64,000 bases of DNA from Flammeovirgaceae bacterium (GTDB taxonomy: Bacteria; Bacteroidota; Bacteroidia; Cytophagales; Cyclobacteriaceae), in assembly GCA_015180985.1 (NCBI GenBank), contig CP054185.1, positions 3,285,225 through 3,349,224 on the forward strand. The letters run 5' to 3'. How positions within the stretch are numbered: the first letter of the stretch is position 1; each line of letters begins with the position of its first letter. Below are positions 44,544 to 53,006 of the stretch, piece by piece. A program made the position numbers and the translations under genes. A model generated the notes under the pieces. The model saw nothing but the letters and a program-made list of their open reading frames with translations. It did no database searches and was not told where the DNA came from.

Positions 44544-45791
44544 TTAAGGCTTTCCGGAGTTGTACATGGCTGTAATTTCAGCCTGTGTAAGCACTTTATG
44601 ATAAATAATCAAATCATCCATAAGGCCATGGAAGTGATTCGCACCCGGGTTATCATAATTACCCCAAGGTTCACCATCCCATAAGGTTCCTCCACGCGAA
44701 TGAACAAACCCAAGTGCCAGTTCATTAAGAACGTCAGGTACGTCACCCCGGTAACTTAACCCGGTTGCAAACCTCGGATTAGCACCATCGGGCCACAAAT
44801 CGAAATCCTGTTCTTTAATTTTCTCACCGTTCAGGTAAACAATACCCTGGCGTGTTGTGGCATTATACACAAATACGTAATGCGCCCAATTATCTTTTAT
44901 AACCACATTCATTCCTCCGGTTGGTGTAAAATCTTTAGAGAAGACCCAACCTTGCCAACCCAGGTTTCCTGTTCCATCGGCCCAAAGGTCTTCACTGAAT
45001 TTACCGGCACCACTTGGATTATCATGTGCATACGAAGCGGCCAGTTTAAAGGCATTATAGTCGCCAAAAATTTCCATTTGGAAACCATAAAATGCGCCAA
45101 GGCCAAACACGAACTGGCCCTTGCCAAGCGAAGAATTAGGTTTAACCCATACGCTAAGTGCCCAACTGCCATTGTTCATCAACTGGTCACCATTAGCATA
45201 TTCAACAATAGTGGTTGTGCCATTAAAGCTGGCTGCTTTTCCGGCATCGGCTTTCCGGCCGTCAACAAACGTTAAGTCAACCGTACCGCCCGTTTTTGGT
45301 GCACGACCGCCAATAATATCCACTGCATTATCTTCAAACGTCCAGTGTGCGAAAGCACCCGGTACGGCAAATGTTCCTTCGGAAGTAAAGTTCCGTTCGA
45401 TGGCTGAAGTAAGTGTTTTTCCTTCCGCGCTTTTGAGGCCGGCACCAAAGGTCAGTATAAATAACGTTCCGGTACTGAAGTCGGCATTGGGGTTAATTGT
45501 TACTTCATTACCATCAACTGTAATGGTGGCATCAAAATTCTGGCTATCGAACTGACGTACCAGTGTTATAGCAGAGGTTGTGGTTTCATCTACCGGCACA
45601 TTAAATGTAGCGACAATAGACGCACCTACAGGCACACCGGTAGCACTCGTAGCCCCATTCAAATCAATGTCGCCAGCGGTGAGGCTGACCAAGGCTAATG
45701 CAGGCGGCTCATCATCATTACACCCAACAAACACTGTGGCCATCAATGCCGCAACCAGCAGTGTACTCAACATCCATTTTACATTTTTCAT
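44544..45791 (-). CDS. Surface lipoprotein with Ig-like and LamG domains (probable glycan-binding protein of the locus)
   Basis: 415 residues with lipoprotein signal (ATVFVGC, Cys24). An Ig-like domain (VPVGASIVATFNVPVDETTT; LKSAEGKTLTSAIERNF) is followed by a concanavalin-like LamG jelly roll: VPGAFAHWTFEDNAVDIIGG, KAASFNGTTTIVEY, SWALSVWVKPNSSLGKGQFV, WAHYVFVYNATTRQGIVYLN, and the classic end FHGLMDDLIIYHKVLTQAEI. It occupies the place after susD where SusE/SusF-type surface glycan-binding proteins lie, and I infer that role. No catalytic motif is seen. Confidence 0.8.
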   Translation of the reverse strand: MKNVKWMLSTLLVAALMATVFVGCNDDEPPALALVSLTAGDIDLNGATSATGVPVGASIVATFNVPVDETTTSAITLVRQFDSQNFDATITVDGNEVTINPNADFSTGTLFILTFGAGLKSAEGKTLTSAIERNFTSEGTFAVPGAFAHWTFEDNAVDIIGGRAPKTGGTVDLTFVDGRKADAGKAASFNGTTTIVEYANGDQLMNNGSWALSVWVKPNSSLGKGQFVFGLGAFYGFQMEIFGDYNAFKLAASYAHDNPSGAGKFSEDLWADGTGNLGWQGWVFSKDFTPTGGMNVVIKDNWAHYVFVYNATTRQGIVYLNGEKIKEQDFDLWPDGANPRFATGLSYRGDVPDVLNELALGFVHSRGGTLWDGEPWGNYDNPGANHFHGLMDDLIIYHKVLTQAEITAMYNSGKP

Positions 45792-45840
45792 AACTGGTTA
45801 AATTTAATTTTAAGGTTGAACATACATTTGATCTATCTGA

Positions 45841-47352
45841 TTAATCCCAACCGGGATTTTGATCCAAAGCTCCCTGAGAAATGTCTATTTCGGTTTGGGG
45901 TATTGGCAACAGCTCGTGTTTCCCGGCAATAAAACCCAAAGGACCTAACACGGCAGTGGCTTTGTTGGTTCTAACCAAATCCCAAAACCGATGGCCTTCC
46001 AATGCCAGTTCTACCCTGCGTTCATGCAGAATAATATCGCGGAGAAGGTTTTTATCAGTCGTGGTAACATCGGGTAATATCAATCCATTTCCTTCACGGG
46101 CCCGTGCACGTACCCGGTTAAGGTGAATCAGCGCATCCGTGGGGTTATCAATCTCATTTAATGCCTCTGCGGCCATCAGCAGCACATCGGAGAACCGGAT
46201 AAACCTGCGGTTATGACCGAATGAAGGAGGCACATTGTTGCCCGGTGTCCACACCTTCTGGTTGTAACACTCAATTTCATCTTGTCCATGCGAATCTACC
46301 GAGAGGTCAGGCGTTGCACCATCGCCAATAATGGTCACTCCGTCTAAAACTTCGCCTAAGAATATTACTGTAGATTCCAGCCTGGGGTCTCCGGCTTCAA
46401 ATGCATCGCGAAGATTTTTGGTAGGGCGGTTAAATCCCCAGCCCCGGTTTGGCGTGCCCCGAACAGCCTGAACATTTCCGTATTGATTTCCTCCGTTTGA
46501 AATTCCTTCCTCACCAAACGAAGCAACTTCAAAAACCGATTCGATACCCTGCTCACCCAGTACGCTGTTTGCATTATCGAAATCGGGCTCCAGGTTGTAC
46601 TCCAATGAATTAATTACCTCGAGTGCATACGTGGCTGCAGCCGTAAAGTCCTGTTGTTTTGTAGCCGGTATGAGGCCCGCTCTGAATAAATAAACTTTGG
46701 CCAACAAGGCTTTGGCTGCACCTTTGGTGGCCCGTCCTAAATCGGAGGCCCCATAGGCTGATTTTTCAGGCAGCGTACTGATAGCAAACTGCAAATCATC
46801 AATAATCAAGTCATAAATTTCTTCCGCACTGCTTCGGGGCAACACCTGGGGTGTTGTTGTAACCAGTTTTGGTACTCCGCCCCAGGCCCGAACCAGGTCG
46901 AAATAGAAGAATGCGCGCAAAAATTTTGCTTCACCAACGTAGCGATCACGTAATACCGGATCCATGTTAATGAGCGGAACTTTTTCAATAACTACGTTTG
47001 CCCGCCTGACGGCCAGATAGAGTGTGTTCCACCAGCGCAAAATGGCACCTTCGGTTTTAATGTGCTGAAACCTGTCGAACGGACCAATGGTAGCCGATTG
47101 GTCATCGGGGTTACTGCCTTTATTGGCATCATCCGACATGATATCCATCAGCGGAAACAACCCGCTATTGAAATTCGGCTCGCGCAACGCATTGTATACT
47201 GCATTGGTAGCCAGCAGGGCATCCTGGGCAGTTACCGGGAAACTGGTTTGTGTTAAACTTCCCTGCGGTGGCTTATCCAGAAAATCCTCGCACGCTGTTG
47301 GCAGGAGTACCACTATCAGTAATGAAACAATTGAAACTATTCTATTTTTCAT
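45841..47352 (-). CDS. susD: SusD/RagB-family outer-membrane glycan-binding lipoprotein
   Basis: 503 residues with lipoprotein signal (LLPTAC, Cys21) followed by the family's EDFLDKPPQGSLTQTSF. SusD-type TPR-like body (AKFLRAFFYFDLVRAWGGVP, AKALLAKVYLFRAG) and the C-terminal RagB signature region with RRFIRFSDVLLMAAEALNE, ALIHLNRVRARAR and RRVELALEGHRFWDLVR. SusD caps the SusC channel and delivers glycans to it at the cell surface. It begins 10 bp after susC and is surely co-transcribed. Confidence 0.96.
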   Translation of the reverse strand: MKNRIVSIVSLLIVVLLPTACEDFLDKPPQGSLTQTSFPVTAQDALLATNAVYNALREPNFNSGLFPLMDIMSDDANKGSNPDDQSATIGPFDRFQHIKTEGAILRWWNTLYLAVRRANVVIEKVPLINMDPVLRDRYVGEAKFLRAFFYFDLVRAWGGVPKLVTTTPQVLPRSSAEEIYDLIIDDLQFAISTLPEKSAYGASDLGRATKGAAKALLAKVYLFRAGLIPATKQQDFTAAATYALEVINSLEYNLEPDFDNANSVLGEQGIESVFEVASFGEEGISNGGNQYGNVQAVRGTPNRGWGFNRPTKNLRDAFEAGDPRLESTVIFLGEVLDGVTIIGDGATPDLSVDSHGQDEIECYNQKVWTPGNNVPPSFGHNRRFIRFSDVLLMAAEALNEIDNPTDALIHLNRVRARAREGNGLILPDVTTTDKNLLRDIILHERRVELALEGHRFWDLVRTNKATAVLGPLGFIAGKHELLPIPQTEIDISQGALDQNPGWD

Positions 47353-47362
47353 AACCGATATG

Positions 47363-50300
47363 TTAGAAAGTTAGATTTAAACCCAATGAATAAATTCTTG
47401 GAATTGGATAGGTGGCAATATCAATTCCGTTAAGCACAGGATTACCGCTAACTATTTCGGGTGTATATCCCGTAAAACTGCTTAGGGTAAAAAGGTTAGT
47501 AACCCGGGCAAATGCTCGGACTGATTTCATGCCTGCTTTCCGGACGAGGTGTTCGGGCACTGAGTAACCAATTGAAAAGTTCCGTAACCGAAAGAATGAG
47601 CCATTATAGATGTACCGTGAAGAGGGCTCATAATTTACCCCTCCATTACTGGGCCGGGGTTCAGAATTTGTAGTGCCTTCACCATCCCAAAAATTAAAGT
47701 ACCGTTGTTCAAAATTGTAGGGATCGGGTCGGACCGTTTCTTTGCCGTTAAATATTTTGTTTCCACTCTGCCCCTGAAAATCAATAGTAACATCAAACCT
47801 TTTGAATTCTGCCGATAGGTTAACACCATACAACAGCGTAGGAATTGGAGAGCCCAAATTGGTGCGATCAGCCGAATTTAACACGCCATTGTTATCACTA
47901 TCAGCAAACTTCAGGTCACCAACTTCGGTATTGCTCAAATGTGGGTAGGCATCTAACTCGGCCTGGCTTTGAAACACTCCGATAACCTGGTATCCATAGA
48001 AAGACCCAATTGGTACGCCCGGTACTGTACGGGTTACCTGTCGGCCATTAAATAGCCCTACAAGTTGCTCATCGGTACCTCCGGTTCCACTTACTTTCAG
48101 TGTTTCATTATGTATGGTTGTTATGTTGGCATTTATGCTGTACCGCAAATCTTTAAATTCACTTTTCCACCCAACTGCGGCCTCAATTCCCTTATTCAAC
48201 ACCTCACCGGCATTAAATGTAATCAGTGCTCCGTCACCATTTCCATAATATCCAGGAACAGGCAAGTCAATAAGTATATCACTGGTGTTGCGATTATAAT
48301 AATCAATTTCAGCCGTCAGTTTATCATCCATAAACCCAAGTTCAATACCAATATCCAATTGCTCGGTGTTTTCCCACTTTAAATTCGGATTACCGGCAAC
48401 ACCATATGTTGCACCAGGATACTGTTCATCGTTGCCGAATAGCGCATTGACTCCGTTCAAAACGAGTGAATACTGGCGCAGGTAGTTAATTTTTTCATTG
48501 CCGATGATGCCCCAACTTGCGCGAAGTTTCAGATTAGAAAATAACTTATTAGCAGCAAGAAAATTCTCATTTATCGCATTCCACCCTATTGCAAAGGAAG
48601 GGAAATTTGCAAAGCGGTTATCATCTGTAAATTTTGACGATCCATCACGCCTGAAAGTAACCGTAAACAAGTACCGGTTATCGTAGGTATAATTGGCCCG
48701 AAATAAGTATGAAATCATTGAGAAATTAAAAGCCGCATTAACATCATTCCGGGCTGAATTAGGACTGACCAGGTTAGGGAAAATATTAACATACCAAAAA
48801 TCTTCTCCGGGCCTAATCAGGTTCTCAGCGCCTAAAAAAACTGTTTCCGATGAAGACTCCTGCAGGGTATAACCCGCCAAGGCATTAAGCCGGTGAACGC
48901 CAATATCTTTATTGTATGTCAGGGTATTCTCCCACAACCAGTCGGTTCTATCAGAATAACCTTTACCTAAATCATCGGTGGCATTTTGTTGTTGTGGGTT
49001 TACAAAGAAAACCGGTGTGTAGCTGGTTGACTTGTTGTACTCTAAATCGGCTCCAAAACTTGACCTAAAAGTGAAACCATTTAAAAAATCAATCTCTGTA
49101 TAAAGATTATTTACACTGCGTATTCCCCTATTAAAGCTATTGGTATATTTAATATCAGCCAACACATTTCCAACCCCTGGAACGGGGGAGAATGAACCGT
49201 CTGGCTGATAGGGTTCAATGGTTGGCCAGGCTCGGTATACTACAAATACTGCGTTGCCATTTGTATTTTGTTGATCATAGGGCGTGAAGGACAGGTTGCT
49301 TCCAAGCCGTACATTATCAGAAAGTCTCAGCGTATTGTTAAATTTCAAAGACAATCGCTGGTAATCCGATTTCGTAATGATCCCTTCCTGATTAAAATAC
49401 CCCACTGATGTATAGTATTGAAACTTATCCGAACCCCCCGAAAATGAAAGTTGGTAATTTTGAATAGGAGCTGTCTGAAAAATCAAGTCTTGCCAATCCG
49501 TATTCGGCACGGCATCAACATTGTTATATGTTCCGGGATTAATTTTGTTACGAACAATTGCGTACTCCCTGCCGCTCAGTAAATCTATTTTCTTAGGTAA
49601 TTCCTGAATACTGTACTCAGCCGTTACATTAATGGCAGGATAATTCCCTGCAGCTGAATCGCCTTTTTTTGTAGTAACGATAATAACACCGTTTGCACCC
49701 CGTGCCCCATAAATTGCTGTAGCTGATGCATCTTTCAGCACCTCCATGGAGGCAATGTCAGCCGCATTTAAAAAGTCGATATTTTGAAGTATTACACCAT
49801 CCACCACATAAATTGGTGATGCATCATTAAAGGTACCGATACCGCGGATTCGAACATAGGTGCTTGCACCCGGTGCACCGGAAAGATTAGCAACCTGCAG
49901 GCCGGGCACCTTGCCCTGCAACGATTGCATGGGGTTTATTGAAGGAACCGAGGTTAATTGATTTCCTCGTATTGATGAAACTGAACCGGTTAAATCTGAT
50001 TTGCGAACAGTTCCATATCCCACAACCACAACTTCCTCAAGGGCAAGGGCTTCGGGCTCCATACTAATATTTAATGTTTCGCGCCCATCAACATTTACCG
50101 TTTGAGTTTTATAGCCAACAAATGTGAAAACAAGGGTATTTTCTCCTGGTCCCAGGTCGACTGAGAAATTTCCGTTGGTATCGGAAGCAGTACCTTTTGT
50201 TGTACCCTGAACGATGACGTTAACACCGGGAAGACCCTGGCCATCATCAGCACTGATTACCCGGCCCCGAACTACACTGGTTTGGGCAAAAACATCCGCA

Positions 50301-50365
50301 CCGCCAATAAGTAGTATGGCTAAAAACTGTAATACAACAATCCCTCTAAGCATAGAAACTTTCAT
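47363..50365 (-). CDS. susC: SusC/RagA-family TonB-dependent outer-membrane transporter
   Basis: 1000 residues. Signal peptide (LRGIVVLQFLAILLIGGADVFAQ), then the carboxypeptidase-D-like regulatory domain (RGRVISADDGQGLPGVNVIV ... FVGYKTQTVNV), the plug with EEVVVVGYGTVRKSDLTGSV and YVVDGVILQNIDFLNAADI, and a long 22-strand barrel ending in YSLGLNLTF with a terminal aromatic. It imports oligosaccharides using TonB-ExbBD energy. No extra signalling domain of the ECF-sigma transducer type is seen at the N-terminus, so the regulator is likely the membrane sensor gene upstream. ATG at 50365 gives the best signal peptide. Confidence 0.97.
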   Translation of the reverse strand: MKVSMLRGIVVLQFLAILLIGGADVFAQTSVVRGRVISADDGQGLPGVNVIVQGTTKGTASDTNGNFSVDLGPGENTLVFTFVGYKTQTVNVDGRETLNISMEPEALALEEVVVVGYGTVRKSDLTGSVSSIRGNQLTSVPSINPMQSLQGKVPGLQVANLSGAPGASTYVRIRGIGTFNDASPIYVVDGVILQNIDFLNAADIASMEVLKDASATAIYGARGANGVIIVTTKKGDSAAGNYPAINVTAEYSIQELPKKIDLLSGREYAIVRNKINPGTYNNVDAVPNTDWQDLIFQTAPIQNYQLSFSGGSDKFQYYTSVGYFNQEGIITKSDYQRLSLKFNNTLRLSDNVRLGSNLSFTPYDQQNTNGNAVFVVYRAWPTIEPYQPDGSFSPVPGVGNVLADIKYTNSFNRGIRSVNNLYTEIDFLNGFTFRSSFGADLEYNKSTSYTPVFFVNPQQQNATDDLGKGYSDRTDWLWENTLTYNKDIGVHRLNALAGYTLQESSSETVFLGAENLIRPGEDFWYVNIFPNLVSPNSARNDVNAAFNFSMISYLFRANYTYDNRYLFTVTFRRDGSSKFTDDNRFANFPSFAIGWNAINENFLAANKLFSNLKLRASWGIIGNEKINYLRQYSLVLNGVNALFGNDEQYPGATYGVAGNPNLKWENTEQLDIGIELGFMDDKLTAEIDYYNRNTSDILIDLPVPGYYGNGDGALITFNAGEVLNKGIEAAVGWKSEFKDLRYSINANITTIHNETLKVSGTGGTDEQLVGLFNGRQVTRTVPGVPIGSFYGYQVIGVFQSQAELDAYPHLSNTEVGDLKFADSDNNGVLNSADRTNLGSPIPTLLYGVNLSAEFKRFDVTIDFQGQSGNKIFNGKETVRPDPYNFEQRYFNFWDGEGTTNSEPRPSNGGVNYEPSSRYIYNGSFFRLRNFSIGYSVPEHLVRKAGMKSVRAFARVTNLFTLSSFTGYTPEIVSGNPVLNGIDIATYPIPRIYSLGLNLTF

Positions 50366-50624
50366 GTTTGAACCAGGCCCAAGCATTAACCAAGCAAATA
50401 ATTATGCTCCCTTATCCTTTTTTAGCAATAGAAAGTTTGAAAGTTCAAAGGTTTTATAAAATATTTTTTTGAAAAAATGACTGTTTGGAGGACTGTAAAA
50501 CTGAATTACATGAAGAGCTTTTTCCCCCGAAAAAAACATTGATTTTAAATAAAAAAAGCCCGTTATTGAATAATTAAAAACTAACTTTAATTCAAAAAAA
50601 ACATTGAACTGAAAACGATTGAGG
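50366..50624 (-). promoter_or_regulatory. AT-rich upstream region of susC with repeated sites
   Basis: 259 bp, very AT-rich and without an open frame worth naming. A palindrome TTTGAA-AG-TTCAAA lies at 50436-50449, about 70 bp before the susC ATG. Two direct copies of AAAAAAACATTGA begin at 50530 and near 50595, 65 bp apart. No TAnnTTTG promoter was found on the minus strand. These are candidates for sites bound by the PUL regulator. Confidence 0.4.
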
Positions 50625-52541
50625 TTAACCGGTTTTAGCAATGGTTTTCGGTTTTGGCTTGCTGCTCTTACTCCTTCTTTTTGAATCTTCCAGAATGACT
50701 TCTTCCCAACGTGAAACAAGTGGCCTTTTATGGTTTTTTTCAAGTTCCAGAATGCGGTTATTGACTTTTGTTTTAAATGCCCAGACAGTATTCGTGCCCA
50801 AATCAAGCATGCTTGCCAGGAACTCCAGGGTGCTGTCGCGTTTGCCTGTTACGGTCAGGTATGCAATGTAAAATGCCTTTTCAATCGGGAATTTGATTCC
50901 CTGGAAAATCGTAAAGGCAGTTATTGATTCATTGTAGCCACATCGCGAACACCTCCGCGCAAACTTAGCCGTTCCGGCAAAGTACTTTTCATTACTACAC
51001 CTCTTACATCGGAATCCTTTTTCCCATTTAAGGTTTTCTAAAAAGCGGTAGCAGGCCAGTTTATCGGGGTAAAGGGTTTTAAACTGCGTATAATCCATTG
51101 TTTTTTCCTGAAGGCGTTCGTTTAAAACTTCTTTAATGCTGCTTTTAAGTTTCCAGTTGTCCAAATCCAGCATTGAGTTTATCCTGTTAAGTTTCTCTGC
51201 CTGTTGCAACAGCTTCTGATTTGATTCCGCCAACTCTTTGTTTTTAGCGTCCAACTCTACTGTACGTGCCAGCACCTTTTCTTCAAGCTCCCGGTTCACT
51301 TTATCTTTTAATTGCATGTTCAATTCATGCTGATGAATTATTCTTCGCAAAGCCCGGTCGCGCATATCCTTCAGAATTCTAATCCTGTCGCCCAGGGCAA
51401 ACGTCAGAAACAACATTTCCAACACAAAGGCAAAGTGCAAACTGTAATGCGATGCAATGGTAAAGGGCAATACATTAAAGTAAACCAGCATACGAAGGAA
51501 AAATCCGGTAAAGAGAATCCCATAGGCAATAACAAAAAAGCGGGCAGGTTTATACCCGTTACGCCATACGGTAATGCCCGTGTAAAAAATCAATGAAAGC
51601 GGTAGAATGTCTAAATTCCGATAGGTTAAAAACTGAGGGAAGAAGAAAAGCTCGGTTACAAAAATAACGGAGCGTATAATCATAACTAACTTTATTACCT
51701 TATCCAGCTTGGGTGCATTTGCACGCGTGCTTAAAAATTTACGGGTAAAAATCAGTGCCCAAATAATTAATGAATACAGAAAAATACCCACCGCATAATT
51801 ATTCCAATAAGGATGTTCGGGCCATAGGTACTGAAAACCAATTCCATCCAGGCTCATGGCATAACCTGCTACACTAAGTATATAACAGATATAATAGATG
51901 TTTTTGATTTCACGAATACCCAGGTAAACAAGGAAGTTATAGAGGGCAATAATCAGTATCATGCCATAAAACGTTCCAAATAAAAAGTATTCGTTTAGGG
52001 CATAATAAACAAACCGGTTTACTGAGCGTAAGGCAATACGCAAATCGGCAAATTCATGCGATTGAACTCTGAAATAAAATACCATCAGCGTATCTCGCTG
52101 AGTATCTATCTGGATTTCAAAATTCTTATGATGGAAAAATCGCTTTGAAAACGGCTGTTGATCACCCAGATGAACAATACGGTATGCGCCACCGGTCATT
52201 GGAACAAATGCCTCGATATGATCGATGGTCTGATCGTAAAATTCTAACAGCCAGGTCCTTTTTGAATCGGATGAAGTACGTATCGGCAAACGAATCCAAT
52301 AGGCTGCATTTACCTGGAAATCAATATTCTGATAGTTGGTGTGGGTTTGAAATCGGTTGGAATATTCCGGTGAAGAGATTTCGATGAAACTTAGTTTGTT
52401 GGTTGGATCAATGAAATATGAAAGTTCATAGGGCATGAAATTGCGCTCTTCAACATCATCGGTGATTTCAAAAGGCGTTTGAGCTAACCCGGGTAATGCA
52501 AAAATGACGTAAACAACTAAAAATTGTATTCTTGGCTGCAT
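50625..52541 (-). CDS. 7TM-DISM membrane sensor fused to an IS1595-type zinc ribbon and helix-turn-helix
   Basis: 638 residues, one unbroken frame. Signal peptide 1-20 (VVYVIFALPGLAQ); extracellular DISMED2-like beta domain about 35-175; seven transmembrane helices about 184-385 of the 7TM-DISM type; coiled coil about 386-480; then a C-terminal domain about 487-600. That domain starts YPDKLACYRFLENLKWEKGF, has a zinc ribbon with Cys512, 515, 531 and 534 (CKRC ... CSRC), then ITAFTIFQGIKFPIEKAFYI and a helix-turn-helix (LEFLASMLDLGTNTVWAFKTK). This layout is that of the zinc-ribbon plus HTH of IS1595/ISXO2 transposases, but no DDE nuclease follows; the tail is basic (SKRRSKSSKPKPK). I infer a membrane-bound DNA-binding regulator of the PUL immediately downstream. 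Start ATG 52541 chosen for the signal peptide; 52589 is possible. Confidence 0.85.
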   Translation of the reverse strand: MQPRIQFLVVYVIFALPGLAQTPFEITDDVEERNFMPYELSYFIDPTNKLSFIEISSPEYSNRFQTHTNYQNIDFQVNAAYWIRLPIRTSSDSKRTWLLEFYDQTIDHIEAFVPMTGGAYRIVHLGDQQPFSKRFFHHKNFEIQIDTQRDTLMVFYFRVQSHEFADLRIALRSVNRFVYYALNEYFLFGTFYGMILIIALYNFLVYLGIREIKNIYYICYILSVAGYAMSLDGIGFQYLWPEHPYWNNYAVGIFLYSLIIWALIFTRKFLSTRANAPKLDKVIKLVMIIRSVIFVTELFFFPQFLTYRNLDILPLSLIFYTGITVWRNGYKPARFFVIAYGILFTGFFLRMLVYFNVLPFTIASHYSLHFAFVLEMLFLTFALGDRIRILKDMRDRALRRIIHQHELNMQLKDKVNRELEEKVLARTVELDAKNKELAESNQKLLQQAEKLNRINSMLDLDNWKLKSSIKEVLNERLQEKTMDYTQFKTLYPDKLACYRFLENLKWEKGFRCKRCSNEKYFAGTAKFARRCSRCGYNESITAFTIFQGIKFPIEKAFYIAYLTVTGKRDSTLEFLASMLDLGTNTVWAFKTKVNNRILELEKNHKRPLVSRWEEVILEDSKRRSKSSKPKPKTIAKTG

Positions 52542-52624
52542 ATCCTTCCTGCTGAATTTCAAACTAACAAGAAATTCAGCCTGGAACAAGGGTACGGTGC
52601 AAACAAAGGACCCTGAATGCTAAC

Positions 52625-52664
52625 AAAAATGTAAAGAAAGGCAGTTGTACAAATAACAACTGCC
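52625..52664 (-). terminator. Terminator after tRNA-Asn
   Basis: Minus strand: GGCAGTTGT, 7 base loop, ACAACTGCC, then CTTTCTTTACATTTTT. It starts 12 bp after the tRNA and separates it from the sensor gene. Confidence 0.8.
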
Positions 52665-52675
52665 TCATTTTCAAG

Positions 52676-52749
52676 CTCCTCCTGTTGGACTTGAACCAAC
52701 GACCCTCTGATTAACAGTCAGATGCTCTAACCAGCTGAGCTAAGGAGGA
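52676..52749 (-). tRNA. tRNA-Asn (anticodon GTT)
   Basis: A 74 base cloverleaf on the minus strand: acceptor TCCTCCT/AGGAGGA, D arm with AGCTCAGCTGGTTAGAGC, anticodon stem TCTGA/TCAGA around loop CTGTTAA (anticodon GTT), T arm TTGGTTCAAGTCCAA, discriminator G. The 3' CCA is not encoded. Confidence 0.95.
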
Positions 52750-52775
52750 ATAACCTCAAATAAACTCCTACCCCC

Positions 52776-52853
52776 TCAGATGCTCTAATGCTGACGCTTC
52801 GGTCAGCACCCTGACACGCTTTGCTTCGTCAGGGCCAGCTGAGCTAAGGAGGA
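52776..52853 (-). pseudogene. Broken 5' half copy of tRNA-Asn interrupted in the D loop
   Basis: On the minus strand the first 19 bases of tRNA-Asn (52853-52835) and then 13 more from the D loop to the start of the anticodon stem (52788-52776) are identical to the intact gene 26 bp downstream. Between them is a 46 bp double hairpin (52789-52834). After the anticodon stem's TCTGA the copy diverges. It cannot make a tRNA. Confidence 0.85.
52789..52834. repeat. 46 bp double-hairpin element inserted in the tRNA-Asn half copy
   Basis: Two adjacent hairpins with 7 bp stems: TGCTGAC/GTCAGCA with loop GCTTCG, and CCCTGAC/GTCAGGG with a 12 base loop. Both share the CTGAC...GTCAG core, like paired REP units. 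It is inserted cleanly between bases that are adjacent in the intact tRNA, with no visible target duplication. Confidence 0.75.
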
Positions 52854-52955
52854 ATTCCTTCAAAAAAGGAGTGCAATATTAAGGTACTCCTGTTTCAAAA
52901 TCAAATCAATTAACCCTGTTAATCAGAAGCCTTTCGGTGATTACCCGGATTTTTT

Positions 52956-52987
52956 TTTGATGAATCAGAAAATTATAATTAACTTTG
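52956..52987 (+). promoter_or_regulatory. Bacteroidota-type promoter of the membrane protein / winged helix / creD operon
   Basis: TTTG (52956-52959), a 20 bp spacer and TAACTTTG (52980-52987). It matches the consensus apart from one extra spacer base and lies 19 bp before the ATG at 53007. Confidence 0.65.
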
Positions 52988-53006
52988 AAAATAAAAGTAC
53001 TTTTAA

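Noticed and set aside
50402-50806. Open frame of 134 codons on the minus strand overlapping the end of the sensor-regulator gene
   Set aside because: It overlaps a well-supported gene in another frame, its second half reads through AT-rich intergenic DNA (poly-Lys/Phe), and it has no recognisable domain or start context.
50625-51075. An IS1595-type element inserted into the end of a 7TM-DISM gene
   Set aside because: The frame is continuous, no DDE nuclease domain, terminal inverted repeats or target duplications are seen, and the tail ends after the helix-turn-helix, so a fused domain is the better reading.
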